Shown here: positions 54,212 through 63,193 of the stretch, piece by piece | How the letters are laid out: the number at the start of each line of letters is the position of its first letter | Numbering within the stretch: the stretch's first letter is position 1 | Source: Beijerinckiaceae bacterium | GTDB lineage: Bacteria > Pseudomonadota > Alphaproteobacteria > Rhizobiales > Beijerinckiaceae | Reading direction: 5' to 3' | NCBI GenBank assembly: GCA_004564215.1 | Contig: CP024846.1 | Coordinates: 744,001-808,000, forward strand | Length of the DNA stretch: 64,000 nt | Position numbers and translations under genes: made by a program | The notes under the pieces: model-generated | What the model was told of the DNA's origin: nothing | What the model saw: only the letters and a program-made list of their open reading frames with translations | Database searches by the model: none

Positions 54212-55237
54212 ATGGCCGCAAATAGCAACCGTCGAATTGCCGTTCTCGGTGGCGGTGCCTGGGGGACCGCCCTGGCCAATCTCGCTGCTCGCGCTTCAGC
54301 GGACATTGAAGCGGAAGTGATGCTCTGGGCACGCGATCCTTCCCATGTCGCGGAAATGCGAGCGACCGGAATCAATGCGCGGCATCTTCCCGGCGTCCCC
54401 CTTCAATCGAACGTCAGCCCCGTTGCGGAACTCTCGGAAGCAGCAGGCGCGGAACTGGTTCTCGCGGTAGTCCCCGCGCAGGCTCTTCGAGAGGTCCTCG
54501 AAGCCTTCGCGCCGCATGTCGCCGACGAGGTGCCGATCGTCGTTTGCGCCAAGGGAATCGAACACGCAAGCGGGATGTTCTTGAGCCAAGTCGTCAGCGC
54601 GACAATGCCGGAAAATCCGCCCGCGATTCTTTCCGGTCCAAGCTTTGCGGTCGACGTCGCTCAAGGCCTGCCGACCGCCGTCACCCTTGCGGCACAGGAT
54701 GGCGATCTCGCCGCCAGACTGGTCAGCTATTTGGCGACGCCCTCCTTCCGGCTTTATTCCTCGACCGATGTCAGAGGCGTTGAAATCGGTGGCGCGGCCA
54801 AAAACGTTCTCGCCATCGCAAGTGGAATTGCCGCCGGGCGCGGCCTTGGCGCGAGTGCCGGAGCTGCCCTGATCGCCCGTGGGTTCGCCGAGCTCAGCCG
54901 CTTTGGCCAGGCCTATGGCGCGGAGCCAAGCACTTTGATGGGACTTTCCGGACTCGGGGATCTCGTCCTCACCTGCACCTCCGCCATGTCGCGGAATTAC
55001 GCCCTCGGGATTGCACTCGGACGCGGCGCCTCTCCTGCCGACGCTCTGGCGCGGAGCGGGCTTTGCGAGGGGGTACATACTTGCGGCGTGCTCGTCGATC
55101 TGGCCAATGCCAAGAATATCGAAATGCCGATCGCCGCAGCCGTCGATGCGGTGCTCGCCGAAGCGATTACAGTCGAGGACGCTATCGCGGCACTCCTCTC
55201 CCGCCCTTCCAAGGCCGAATTCATTGACATGGGCTAA
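54212..55237 (+). CDS. gpsA: NAD(P)-dependent glycerol-3-phosphate dehydrogenase
   Basis: 341 residues. NAD-binding VLGGGAWGTALANLAAR, then VPIVVCAKGIEH, AILSGPSFAVDVAQGLPTAVTLA, catalytic Lys in EIGGAAKNVLAIASGIAAGRGLGASAGAALIARG and LTCTSAMSRNYALG. It makes glycerol-3-phosphate for phospholipids. ATG 54212 (four bases after AGGAGG) is preferred over 54209. A palindromic repeat begins right after the TAA. Confidence 0.95.
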   Translation: MAANSNRRIAVLGGGAWGTALANLAARASADIEAEVMLWARDPSHVAEMRATGINARHLPGVPLQSNVSPVAELSEAAGAELVLAVVPAQALREVLEAFAPHVADEVPIVVCAKGIEHASGMFLSQVVSATMPENPPAILSGPSFAVDVAQGLPTAVTLAAQDGDLAARLVSYLATPSFRLYSSTDVRGVEIGGAAKNVLAIASGIAAGRGLGASAGAALIARGFAELSRFGQAYGAEPSTLMGLSGLGDLVLTCTSAMSRNYALGIALGRGASPADALARSGLCEGVHTCGVLVDLANAKNIEMPIAAAVDAVLAEAITVEDAIAALLSRPSKAEFIDMG

Positions 55238-55350
55238 GAGCATGTTCCGAAAAAGTTGACCGACTTTTTCGATCAGAACATGCTCCAACTCGTTGAACTT
55301 GAGCGATTCCTTTTCGATCAGATGATTCCATCTGATCGGGAAGCGCTCTA
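55238..55350. repeat. Palindromic repeat (family B), compound copy after gpsA
   Basis: Two inverted repeats in tandem. The first has arms GAGCATGTT (55238-55246) and AACATGCTC (55277-55285), plus an inner CGAAAAAGT/ACTTTTTCG pair. The second (55301-55350) has outer GAGCG/CGCTC arms and inner GATCAGATG/CATCTGATC. The GAGCATG...CATGCTC motif recurs at 63789-63828. The element touches the gpsA stop codon and may also serve as a terminator. Confidence 0.85.
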
Positions 55351-55416
55351 GCAAGGCGCTACGCGTTCCACCAGCATCTTTAGCTTTTGTCGAATAAGAC
55401 ACGGAGACGGCAAGCA

Positions 55417-55830
55417 ATGGCGCATTGGCTGCTTAAGAGCGAGCCCGGCAAATGGTCGTGGCAGGATCAGGTCAAGGCGGGTAAGAATGGCACCTTTTGG
55501 AATGGCGTGCGCAACCATGGCGCCAAGCTGAATTTGATGGCGATGCAAACCGGTGAGCAGGCCTTTTTCTATCATTCCAATGAAGGCAAGGACATCGTCG
55601 GCATCGTCGAAATCATCAGGCCGTTTTACCCCGATCCTTCCGATCCGAGCGGAAAATTCGGAATGGTGGATGTGCGCGCAGTCAAGCCGTTGAAGACCCC
55701 GCTCGGCCTCGCGGCCATCAAAGCGGACCCGCGTCTTAAAAATATGGTCCTTGCCAACAACTCGCGCCTATCCGTCCAACCGGTCAGCGACGACGAGTGG
55801 AAAATAATCTGTACCGAAGGCGGCCTTTGA
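55417..55830 (+). CDS. EVE domain-containing protein
   Basis: 137 residues. MAHWLLKSEPGKWSWQDQVK, then TFWNGVRNHGAKLNLMAMQTGEQAFFYHSNEGKDIVGIVEI and RLSVQPVSDDEWKIICTEG are the typical pattern of EVE (PUA-like) domain proteins, thought to bind modified bases in nucleic acid. It usually follows gpsA in alphaproteobacteria. ATG 55417 matches the conserved start; a longer frame from 55387 adds unrelated residues. Confidence 0.92.
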   Translation: MAHWLLKSEPGKWSWQDQVKAGKNGTFWNGVRNHGAKLNLMAMQTGEQAFFYHSNEGKDIVGIVEIIRPFYPDPSDPSGKFGMVDVRAVKPLKTPLGLAAIKADPRLKNMVLANNSRLSVQPVSDDEWKIICTEGGL

Positions 55831-55860
55831 GCCGCTCTGCCGCCACGACGACTTAGGGGG

Positions 55861-56166
55861 TTAGGCCGATGCACGTTGCTTGCGCGTTGTAGCGGCTTTC
55901 TTGGCGGACGCCGAACGCGCGGCCGCCGGTCGACGCGCGGAAGCCTGGCCACCAATCCGTCCGCCCTTTTCGGAAGAGACGTGAGACTCGGGTTTGCCCC
56001 GGCCTGAACCGCTTTTCTTACCGCCGCCGCTTTCCTTGTTGACGGTCGCCCAAGCCCTTCGCTCCGCTTCTTTTTCAGGAACGCCGCGGCCTTCATAACT
56101 TTCAGCAATATGATCGGCTTTGCGTTCCTGCTTGTCGGTGTATTTCGATTTGTCGCCGCGAGGCAT
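55861..56166 (-). CDS. Small basic protein of the so-called plasmid stabilization family
   Basis: 101 residues. MPRGDKSKYTDKQERKADHI, then GRGVPEKEAERRAWATVNKESGGGKKSGSG, is highly conserved in Rhizobiales, often annotated as plasmid stabilization protein without evidence. The tail is Ala/Arg/Lys-rich and looks DNA-binding (RPAAARSASAKKAATTRKQR). GGAGG precedes ATG 56166. It is followed upstream by csbD, another stress-type gene, on the same strand. Confidence 0.85.
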   Translation of the reverse strand: MPRGDKSKYTDKQERKADHIAESYEGRGVPEKEAERRAWATVNKESGGGKKSGSGRGKPESHVSSEKGGRIGGQASARRPAAARSASAKKAATTRKQRASA

Positions 56167-56200
56167 TGCACCCTCCTGCGTGGCTTTTTGGATCGATGCC

Positions 56201-56233
56201 AAGGTCGCTTCGCCTCAGACGCGAAGCGACCTT
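56201..56233. terminator. Strong hairpin between csbD and the next minus-strand gene
   Basis: AAGGTCGCTTCGC (56201-56213) and its exact complement GCGAAGCGACCTT (56221-56233) give a 13-bp stem with a 7-base loop. It lies after the csbD stop codon. No T-run follows, so it could be a terminator, a processing site or an mRNA-stabilising hairpin. Confidence 0.55.
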
Positions 56234-56278
56234 CCAAGTCGAGCACACTTAAATTAGAGATTGGGCATTACGACAAGA

Positions 56279-56476
56279 TCACTGCTTGCTCAGCCAATCA
56301 TCGACATCCTTGCGGACGGCATCCTTACCGATGCCATAACGCTCCTGGATCTTGCCTTCGAATTGTTCCCGCTGGCCGGCGATTTTCTCGAGATCGTCGT
56401 CCGTAAGATGGCCCCATTGCTCCCTAATTTTACCCTTCAACTGCTTCCAGTTTCCCTCGACGCGATTCCAATCCAT
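56279..56476 (-). CDS. CsbD family stress protein
   Basis: 65 residues. MDWNRVEGNWKQLKGKIREQ, then WGHLTDDDLEKIAGQREQFEGKIQERYGIGKDAVRKDVDDWLSKQ, is a complete CsbD domain. The family is induced by general stress; its mechanism is not known. ATG 56476 gives the standard start. An EcfG-type promoter candidate lies about 50-70 bases upstream. Confidence 0.93.
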   Translation of the reverse strand: MDWNRVEGNWKQLKGKIREQWGHLTDDDLEKIAGQREQFEGKIQERYGIGKDAVRKDVDDWLSKQ

Positions 56477-56524
56477 TTCAAACTCCGTGAATGAAACGTG
56501 CCGACTGTGCACGTCGTCCCGCTA

Positions 56525-56550
56525 AATGGCGACGGGCCGCCCGAGGTTCC
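56525..56550 (-). promoter_or_regulatory. Candidate EcfG (general stress sigma factor) promoter of csbD
   Basis: On the minus strand GGAAC (56546-56550) is followed after 17 bases by CATT (56525-56528), one base from the alphaproteobacterial EcfG consensus GGAAC-N16/17-CGTT. It lies 49-74 bases before the csbD start codon, a suitable distance. The match is imperfect, so the call is tentative. Confidence 0.4.
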
Positions 56551-56693
56551 AATAACGCCTACGCTTAGGTAACAGGATCGTCATCTCCCGCGGGTGTCGG
56601 GATGAAATTCACGGCAAAGTCTTGTGGAAGATTCAATCGAGAGCGACGCTAGTCCCAACGTGGGCTATGCTACCCTTGGCCGCGTCCAGCGGC

Positions 56694-57737
56694 TTAACTA
56701 TAGGCCATGCGGAGGTTGAGCGTGCCTTCCACTCCGATCGAATCGTAATGTCGATCGAGCCATTGCTGAGCGGCGCTGCGGCCGAGGTCATGCAATTTGC
56801 TGATCAAGGTCCAGGACGCATCGAGCTTCGAGGCGGCGGAGAATTCTTCGAGAAAATTTCCGCCATCGATTCGATGCACCAAAGGGCGCATGTAATTGCT
56901 CAGCGACAGTTTGCCGGAATCGATCAACCGGATCACGAAGTCGATGGCCCGGAGCTCGCCCATCAGCGCCCCGTTAAAGGTAATTTCGTTGAGCCGGTTT
57001 TGAATGTCGCGGGACGATCGTGGAATTTCATCGCGTTCGATCGGGTTGATTTGAACGATGACAACGTCTGGACACGCGGTCTTATAAAACAACGGGAACA
57101 ATGCTGGATTGCCCATATAGCCGCCGTCCCAATAGGCGACGCCATCGATTTTGACGGCTTGAAACACATAAGGCAGGCAAGCCGAAGCCATGACGTGATC
57201 GGCCGTGAGTTCCGGTCCTTCGAAAACCTTGATCATACCTGTACGAACATTTGTTGCGGCGACGAATAATTTAAGCTCGGTCAGCGCTCTGACCTTCGCG
57301 AAATCGACGGTCTTAAGCAGGTGATCGCGCAGCGGATTGATGTTGAATGGATTGAATTGATACGGGCTTGAATAATGGGTGAGAAAGTCGGTCCACCAAT
57401 AGGCAAATTTTTCCTGCAGAGGCCAGTCCTGAAAGAGGGCCTCGTATAATTTTTTCTCGATGGTCGATAGCGCCCCAGTGTCGCTGACGGACCGCCAAAA
57501 TCTAGCTAAGCTTTTGCGCGCGCCGGCCCGGCCGCCGTCGAGATAGCCTTCGGCCAGCACAACGGCATTCATGGCCCCGGCGCTTGTCCCCGTGATCGCT
57601 TCGATATCGAGTCTTGAGTCTTCGAGCAGCGCATCGAGAACGCCCCAGGTAAAGGCCCCATGCGAGCCGCCCCCCTGCAGCGCCAGATTGATCTTCTTTT
57701 TGCCGCCCCAATCGATCGTTTCGTTTGCGCTCGCCAT
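56694..57737 (-). CDS. Patatin-like phospholipase family protein
   Basis: 347 residues. Oxyanion loop LALQGGGSHGAFTWGVLDALL, nucleophile GTSAGAMNAVVLAEG and catalytic Asp in YWDGGYMGNPALFPL form the patatin Ser-Asp dyad. It likely hydrolyses lipids or acyl esters. It lies 18 bases after the 3-hydroxybutyrate dehydrogenase gene on the same strand; such pairing suggests a role in PHB granule or lipid turnover, but this is inference. Confidence 0.92.
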   Translation of the reverse strand: MASANETIDWGGKKKINLALQGGGSHGAFTWGVLDALLEDSRLDIEAITGTSAGAMNAVVLAEGYLDGGRAGARKSLARFWRSVSDTGALSTIEKKLYEALFQDWPLQEKFAYWWTDFLTHYSSPYQFNPFNINPLRDHLLKTVDFAKVRALTELKLFVAATNVRTGMIKVFEGPELTADHVMASACLPYVFQAVKIDGVAYWDGGYMGNPALFPLFYKTACPDVVIVQINPIERDEIPRSSRDIQNRLNEITFNGALMGELRAIDFVIRLIDSGKLSLSNYMRPLVHRIDGGNFLEEFSAASKLDASWTLISKLHDLGRSAAQQWLDRHYDSIGVEGTLNLRMAYS

Positions 57738-57755
57738 GACGACGCCTCAACGAGG

Positions 57756-58541
57756 TCAGGCGGCGGTCCAGCCACCATCGATGGAGAGATTGGCCCCTGT
57801 GATCTGTGCCGCGGCGTCCGAACAAAGGTAAACGAAAAGGGAGGCGACCTCCTCGGCGGTCACAAATTGCTTGGTCGGCTGCGCCAGCAGGATCACATCG
57901 TGGATCACCTGCTCCCGCGTCAAATTGCGGGCCGCCATTGTGTCTGGGATTTGTTTTTCGACGAGCGGAGTCCAGACATAGCCCGGCGAAACGCAATTGA
58001 CCGTGACGCCGAATGTCGCAAGTTCCAGCGCCGCGGTCTTGGTCAAACCGGCAAGCCCATGTTTGGCCGTCACATAAGCGCTTTTGAAGGGCGAGGCGAC
58101 CAGCGAATGGGCCGAGGCGGTGCTGAGAATGCGGCCCCATTTGCGTGCCTTCATGCCCGGGATGGCGGCCGCCATTGCATGGAAGGCGGCGGAGAGATTG
58201 ATCGCGATGATCATGTCCCAATTCACGCGCGGAAAGTCTTCGATCGGCGCGACATGCTGGACGCCGGCGTTGTTCACGAGAACATCGACGGAACCGAGCT
58301 TTTTCTCGGCCTCATGCACCATGGCGTGGATCTCATCGGGTTTCGTCATATCGGCGCCGGAATAAAACGCCTTGACGCCGAACTCCTTCTCGAGGCTCGC
58401 CCTCTCGGCTTCGATGGCCGCCGCGTCGCCCATGCCATTGATCATTAAATTGGCGCCTTCCTTGGCGAAGGCGCGGGCGATCGCGAGGCCAATGCCGCTG
58501 GTCGATCCTGTCACGATAGCATTGCGCGATTTTAGAGCCAT
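57756..58541 (-). CDS. 3-hydroxybutyrate dehydrogenase
   Basis: 261 residues. NAD-binding TGSTSGIGLAIARAFAKEG, NNAGVQHVAPIEDFP, catalytic Ser in STASAHSLVASPFKSAYVTAKHG with the Tyr and Lys, and TVNCVSPGYVWTPLVEKQIPD. This is the standard D-3-hydroxybutyrate dehydrogenase pattern: it oxidises 3-hydroxybutyrate from PHB breakdown to acetoacetate. GGAGG precedes ATG 58541. It heads a two-gene unit with the patatin-like gene. Confidence 0.92.
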   Translation of the reverse strand: MALKSRNAIVTGSTSGIGLAIARAFAKEGANLMINGMGDAAAIEAERASLEKEFGVKAFYSGADMTKPDEIHAMVHEAEKKLGSVDVLVNNAGVQHVAPIEDFPRVNWDMIIAINLSAAFHAMAAAIPGMKARKWGRILSTASAHSLVASPFKSAYVTAKHGLAGLTKTAALELATFGVTVNCVSPGYVWTPLVEKQIPDTMAARNLTREQVIHDVILLAQPTKQFVTAEEVASLFVYLCSDAAAQITGANLSIDGGWTAA

Positions 58542-58689
58542 AAGTCCTCCGGTGCTTCGTGACGCAACCGACGGCACCGATTGCCGCCCAGCCATAAAGC
58601 GATGCTATACAACGACCGGAGGGCGAAGCCAAAGCAAAGGTTGCGATCCCAATATCGCTTTATCGGTGCAACCGGGCTATATTACTCCC

Positions 58690-59193
58690 ATGAATATTTC
58701 CCAAGATGCACGCCGGGCCAAGCCTCCCGCGGCTGAAGAGCCGGCGGACGCGCGCGCCGAAGGGGCGCTGGCCGCGGCCTTAACGCTGTGCCGGCGCAAC
58801 AAGATCAGCCTTACTCCAGGTAGGCGCCGCATTCTTGAAATTCTGGCCCGCGAGGGCCGCCCTCTGGGCGCTTATGAAATGATCGACCGGGTCGCGGAGT
58901 CGACCGGCAAGCGCCCGGCCCCGATTTCCATCTATCGGGCGCTCGATTTTCTGCTCGACAACAACCTCATCCATAGGTTGGCCTCGCGCAACGCCTATCT
59001 CGCCTGCGGTCACGGTCACACCGCGCAGGAGCCGATCGTTTTCCTGATTTGCGATGTGTGTGGCGAGGTCGTCGAGGCGACCTCCCCGGCCATGCGCGGA
59101 AGTTTGGCGGATCTCGCCCGCCAGGCAAAGTTCTCGCCCCGCGCCCAAGTCATGGAAGTGGCTGGCCGTTGCAAGGCCTGCGCGGCGGCCTGA
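58690..59193 (+). CDS. zur: Fur family regulator, probable Zur
   Basis: 167 residues. An N-terminal extension of about 30 residues precedes the winged-helix domain (KISLTPGRRRILEILAREGRPLGAYEMIDRVAEST, then ISIYRALDFLLDNNLIHRLASRNAYLAC). Metal ligands are seen in CGHGHTAQEPIVFLICDVCGEVVE and the final CKAC, giving the structural Cys4 zinc site. The GHGHT-C-x-x-C arrangement favours Zur over Fur or PerR. It would repress zinc-uptake genes when zinc is sufficient. The TonB receptor at 16-18 kb with its palindrome is a likely target in the same window. Confidence 0.82.
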   Translation: MNISQDARRAKPPAAEEPADARAEGALAAALTLCRRNKISLTPGRRRILEILAREGRPLGAYEMIDRVAESTGKRPAPISIYRALDFLLDNNLIHRLASRNAYLACGHGHTAQEPIVFLICDVCGEVVEATSPAMRGSLADLARQAKFSPRAQVMEVAGRCKACAAA

Positions 59194-59310
59194 ACAGGGG
59201 AAAGCTTGACGAGATTTAAGTTTTTGCGCACCAGTTGCCTGCGTTCAGCCTGTTCCTGACGAGGCAGCGCCCTCCGGGCGCCGTTTCCGAAGCTGGAGAG
59301 ATCACCCCGC

Positions 59311-60612
59311 ATGACCTTCGCCTCCAAGTCTCCGATCTCGCCCGAACCGGACATTTCCGACGATGCGGGCCCGCGTCCCCGTCGCGCCTGCGTTGGCGTG
59401 CGGGTCGGGACCGGAAAAGGCGCCATCATGGTCGGCGGTGGCGCCCCGATTGCCGTCCAATCCATGACCAACACGGACACCGCCGACATCGACGGGACCG
59501 TGACCCAGATTGCGGCGCTGGCCCGCGCGGGCTCGGAGCTCGTCCGCCTGACCGTCGACCGGGATGAAGCCGCCGCCGCCGTGCCGCACATTAGAGATCG
59601 TCTTGCCAAAATCGAGTGTCATGTGCCGCTGATCGGCGATTTCCACTATATCGGCCACAAGCTCTTGGCCGATCATCCCGCCTGTGCCGAAGCGCTCGAC
59701 AAATATCGGATCAATCCCGGCAATGTCGGCTTCAAGGACAAGAAGGACCGGCAATTTTCGGCGATCGTCGAAACCGCGCTCAAGCATGGCAAGGCGGTGC
59801 GGATCGGCGCAAACTGGGGTTCCCTCGATCAGGAACTGCTGACCACCCTTATGGACGAAAACGCGCGGGCTCCCTCGCCCCGCTCGACCGGTGCCGTGAC
59901 CCGCGAGGCCATGGTGCAATCGGCGCTGCGTTCCGCCGCGCGGGCCGAGGAAATCGGCCTTGGCAAGGATAGAATTATCCTTTCGGCAAAGGTCTCCGAC
60001 GTCCAGCATCTCATCGCGGTCTATCGCACGCTCGCGCGCCGCAGCGATTACGCGCTGCATCTCGGCCTCACCGAGGCAGGCATGGGCTCGAAAGGCATTG
60101 TCGCCTCTTCCGCCGCCATGGGCATTTTGTTGCAGGAAGGGATCGGCGACACGATCCGGGTCTCGCTTACCCCCGAGCCCAACGGCGACCGCTCGATCGA
60201 AGTCAAAGTCGCGCAGGAACTCTTGCAGACAATGGGGTTTCGCACCTTCGTGCCGCTGGTCGCCGCCTGCCCCGGTTGCGGGCGCACCACCTCCACGGTT
60301 TTTCAGGAACTCGCGCGGGACATTCAGACCTATATCCGCGAAGAAATGCCGCTTTGGCGCGCGCGCTATCCGGGCGTCGAGGCGCTCAATGTCGCGGTCA
60401 TGGGCTGCATCGTCAACGGGCCCGGCGAATCGAAACACGCCGATATCGGGATCTCCCTACCCGGCACCGGCGAGACGCCGGCGGCGCCCGTGTTCATCGA
60501 TGGCCAAAAGGCGATGACGCTGCGTGGCGACGCCATCGCCGCCGAATTCAAGCAACTCGTCGAGGATTATATCGAGCGCAGGTTCGGCAGCGCGAAGAGC
60601 GCGGCGGAATAG
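59311..60612 (+). CDS. ispG: 4-hydroxy-3-methylbut-2-en-1-yl diphosphate synthase
   Basis: 433 residues. [35 protein letters not shown] is the family start; the 4Fe-4S cysteines are in [15 protein letters not shown] and [16 protein letters not shown]. IspG makes HMBPP in the MEP isoprenoid pathway. The form with a single TIM barrel plus Fe-S domain is standard for proteobacteria, at slightly larger size. It follows the Zur-like gene by 117 bases. Confidence 0.95.
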   Translation: MTFASKSPISPEPDISDDAGPRPRRACVGVRVGTGKGAIMVGGGAPIAVQSMTNTDTADIDGTVTQIAALARAGSELVRLTVDRDEAAAAVPHIRDRLAKIECHVPLIGDFHYIGHKLLADHPACAEALDKYRINPGNVGFKDKKDRQFSAIVETALKHGKAVRIGANWGSLDQELLTTLMDENARAPSPRSTGAVTREAMVQSALRSAARAEEIGLGKDRIILSAKVSDVQHLIAVYRTLARRSDYALHLGLTEAGMGSKGIVASSAAMGILLQEGIGDTIRVSLTPEPNGDRSIEVKVAQELLQTMGFRTFVPLVAACPGCGRTTSTVFQELARDIQTYIREEMPLWRARYPGVEALNVAVMGCIVNGPGESKHADIGISLPGTGETPAAPVFIDGQKAMTLRGDAIAAEFKQLVEDYIERRFGSAKSAAE

Positions 60613-60897
60613 CGTAGATTTTTGGGCAGATGTTACTTAGAGGGTAACATCAAAATCATGCGATCTGGTGGCCGGCCGCAAAAAGCCCGAACCATATCCG
60701 TAGGGCCTATGCTTCAATTTGCCGTGCCGGCAGACGGTGCGATTTGTGGCGCTCGTGGCTCTCGTCCGCCGCCGCTTTCTTGGCCTGCCGCCCGCGGGGC
60801 GCGCGCCTTTGGCTCTGAACATGCATGGACGCACGGACGGTCCAGCTGTCGCGAACCCTTTCGTACAAAAAGATGGGGTCGCGGCGCCGGCTCATGC
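60613..60897. other. Intergenic region with a palindromic site after ispG
   Basis: GATGTTAC (60629-60636) and GTAACATC (60644-60651) form an inverted repeat with a 7-base spacer. It could be a regulator site or part of a weak terminator. A frame open from 60622 into the J-domain gene has no likeness before 60898 and is basic and low in complexity, so I do not count it as coding. Confidence 0.4.
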
Positions 60898-61389
60898 ATG
60901 AAAGCGCGTGGCATGACGGACAAAGAGGAATGGGTCGTCTGGAACGGCTCGATGGGAATCCTCGATATGGCGACGATCGGCCATATCGAGGATGGCGAGG
61001 GCGGCAGGAGCGCCTTTCTGGCACCGCCCTATGGCGTCGTGGGGCCGTTCAGTCTTGATGAACTTGAAACGCGAGGCCGGATCGCCTTTGGCGAATGTCT
61101 TGTCATGTCGCGCCAGAGATGGCAGGAGGATCAGGTCGATCTGCGCCTCGAGGCGCGCGAAAAACGCCGGGCCTTCCTGTTTCAGCCGGATTTCGACGAC
61201 GACGATCAGGAACACCGCGAGGTCCTGAACCTGCCGATGGAGGGCGCGCTCAAGCCGTCGGAGATCAATGCCGCCTTCCGGCGGCTGGCCAAGACCGCCC
61301 ATCCCGACGCAGGCGGCAGCAACGAACAATACCGTCGCATCGCGGAGGCGCGCGACGCGCTGCTCGAGCAATTCGCGAGCGCCTCGTAG
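60898..61389 (+). CDS. J-domain-containing protein
   Basis: 163 residues from ATG 60898 (ATG 60913 is an alternative). The N-terminal part (VVWNGSMGILDMATIGHIEDGEGGRSAFLAPPYGVVGPF) is of unknown fold. The C-terminal 60 residues (ALKPSEINAAFRRLAKTAHPDAGGSNEQYRRIAEARDALLEQFAS) are a J domain with the HPD motif that stimulates DnaK. The combination is known in alphaproteobacteria but its client is unknown. It ends convergent with ribE. Confidence 0.78.
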   Translation: MKARGMTDKEEWVVWNGSMGILDMATIGHIEDGEGGRSAFLAPPYGVVGPFSLDELETRGRIAFGECLVMSRQRWQEDQVDLRLEAREKRRAFLFQPDFDDDDQEHREVLNLPMEGALKPSEINAAFRRLAKTAHPDAGGSNEQYRRIAEARDALLEQFASAS

Positions 61390-61426
61390 GCTTGTGGTCA
61401 TATGCGTTCAAAATTTAACTTGCTTG

Positions 61427-61450
61427 CGCAGATCATCCCTAAAATCTGCG
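61427..61450. terminator. Hairpin between J-domain gene and ribE
   Basis: CGCAGAT (61427-61433) and ATCTGCG (61444-61450) pair around a 10-base loop between the two convergent gene ends. No T-run of more than four bases follows, so it is only a possible terminator. Confidence 0.35.
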
Positions 61451-61478
61451 GATTGTAACTCAATCATCTCATCTTCGG

Positions 61479-62081
61479 TCACCTCACCTCCAAAAGCCGC
61501 GCGGCGTAGCGGGCCATCAGATCGACTTCGAGGTTGATCTCATCTCCGACTGATCGCTCGTCCCATGTCGTGACCTTCAGAGTGTGCGGAATCAGCAGGA
61601 CTGAAAAAACATCGCCCGCGACGCGATTGACCGTGAGCGATGTGCCATCGAGCGCGACCGAGCCTTTTTCGGCGATGAATCTCGCAAGCTCGTGCGGCAC
61701 CTCGATCTCGATCTGCCGCATGCCGTTGAAATCCTCAATGGCAAGGATCTTTGCAACCGCATCGATATGACCAGTGACGATATGCCCGCCGAGTTCGTCG
61801 CCGACTCTGAGCGAGCGTTCCAGGTTCAACCGGGTGCCGGCCTTCCACTGGCGAGCTGTCGTCCGCGCAAGTGTCTCGGCTGCGACATCCACCTCGAACC
61901 AGCTGCGATCGTTTTTTGCACCGCTCGCGACCACGGTCAGACAAGGGCCGCCGCAGGCAATCGAGGCGCCGAGCGCGATCGTCTCCGCCGGATAGGAACA
62001 GGCAATGCGCAGACGATTCAATTTGGCTCCCACATCGATCGCCACAACCTCGCCGACATCGCTTACGAGTCCCGTAAACAT
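61479..62081 (-). CDS. ribE: Riboflavin synthase, alpha subunit
   Basis: 200 residues. [20 protein letters not shown] is the characteristic start, followed by two lumazine-binding repeats (IACSYPAETIALGASIACGGPCLTVV and LGGHIVTGHIDAVAKIL, then IEVPHELARFIAEKGSVALDGTSLTVN). It dismutates lumazine to riboflavin. The ATG overlaps the stop of ribD (TGATG), so translation is coupled. Confidence 0.94.
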   Translation of the reverse strand: MFTGLVSDVGEVVAIDVGAKLNRLRIACSYPAETIALGASIACGGPCLTVVASGAKNDRSWFEVDVAAETLARTTARQWKAGTRLNLERSLRVGDELGGHIVTGHIDAVAKILAIEDFNGMRQIEIEVPHELARFIAEKGSVALDGTSLTVNRVAGDVFSVLLIPHTLKVTTWDERSVGDEINLEVDLMARYAARLLEVR

Positions 62082-63193
62082 CAAACTGCCTTTTCGTAGC
62101 GGGTCAGCCGGTCGGCCCCGATCAGTCTTGCTTCCGCCAAGCGATAATGCGCGGGATCGGCAAGTCGATCCGCCGTCTTCTCGTCGAGCCCCAACACGCC
62201 TTGCAGACCGAGTGGTTTCGGCGCTTTGAAAATCAGCACTTCGTCGGCGAGCCCCTGGCCGATCAAGCCCGCCGCCACGCGAGGCCCCCCCTCGCTGAAA
62301 ACCCGCGTCAAGCCTCGCTTCGCAAGCAGCTCCAGGGCCGCCTCGAGGCTGACATGACCCGCGCCATCTCGGCGCACATGCGCGACCTCGATCTGTAACA
62401 TGCGCAGGCTTGCGGCACGCTCTTCGCTCGCCCCCTCGCCGGCGATGATCAGCGTCGGAATTTTGGCCGCTGTCGCGGCAAGCCGCGTCGAAGGCGGCAG
62501 ACGCAGATCGCTATCGAGGACGATGCGCAAGGGCGTTCGGCTTGCAAGGCCCGGGAGGCGCACGCTCAGAAGGGAGTCGTCCGCCACGATCGTCCCGACG
62601 CCCACCATGATCGCATCATGCATGGCCCGCATCATATGGATGAGACCATTGGCCGGAACGCCGGTAATGACGAGGCGGCGATCATGCGCCGACCCCGCAG
62701 CATAGCCGTCCGCGGTCAAAGCAAGCTTCAAGGTGACGGCGGGCCGGTTCTGGCTCACGCGCATAATATGCCCGAGATGGGCATGACGCGCCTCTTCCAC
62801 GAGCACGCCCTTCGTAACTTCTATGCCTGCGTCAGCCAAAACCTGCGCGCCGCGTCCGCTGGCGCGGGGATCGGGATCATCCGTCGTGTAGACGACGCGC
62901 GCCACGCCAGCAGCGATGATCGCGTCGGTGCATGGCGGCGTCGCTCCATGATGACTGCAAGGTTCCAATGTCACATAGAGCGTTGCGCCGGCCGCGCGTT
63001 CTCCCGCTTCACGCAGGGCTTCGGTTTCCGCATGGGGGCGCCCGCCCGGCTTGGTGGTCCCACGCGCCAAAATGAGTCCCTCCTTGACAAGGAGGGCGCC
63101 GACTGCGGGGTTTGGCGCGCAAAGCCCGAGCCCGCGCCGGCCGAGCGCCAGCGCAGCCGCCATGAAACGCGCGTCGTCTGAGGACTCATTCAT
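62081..63193 (-). CDS. ribD: Bifunctional riboflavin deaminase/reductase
   Basis: 370 residues. The deaminase domain has the zinc ligands HAETEAL and [15 protein letters not shown]; the reductase domain ([17 protein letters not shown], then [35 protein letters not shown]) follows from about residue 150. It catalyses two steps of riboflavin synthesis. ATG 63193 overlaps the TGA of nrdR (ATGA). Longer frames lie inside nrdR and are not coding. Confidence 0.94.
   Translation of the reverse strand: MNESSDDARFMAAALALGRRGLGLCAPNPAVGALLVKEGLILARGTTKPGGRPHAETEALREAGERAAGATLYVTLEPCSHHGATPPCTDAIIAAGVARVVYTTDDPDPRASGRGAQVLADAGIEVTKGVLVEEARHAHLGHIMRVSQNRPAVTLKLALTADGYAAGSAHDRRLVITGVPANGLIHMMRAMHDAIMVGVGTIVADDSLLSVRLPGLASRTPLRIVLDSDLRLPPSTRLAATAAKIPTLIIAGEGASEERAASLRMLQIEVAHVRRDGAGHVSLEAALELLAKRGLTRVFSEGGPRVAAGLIGQGLADEVLIFKAPKPLGLQGVLGLDEKTADRLADPAHYRLAEARLIGADRLTRYEKAV

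Noticed and set aside
60622..60897. N-terminal extension of the J-domain protein
   Set aside because: The residues are basic and low in complexity and have no likeness; the palindrome at 60629-60651 lies inside. An internal ATG at 60898 or 60913 is more plausible.
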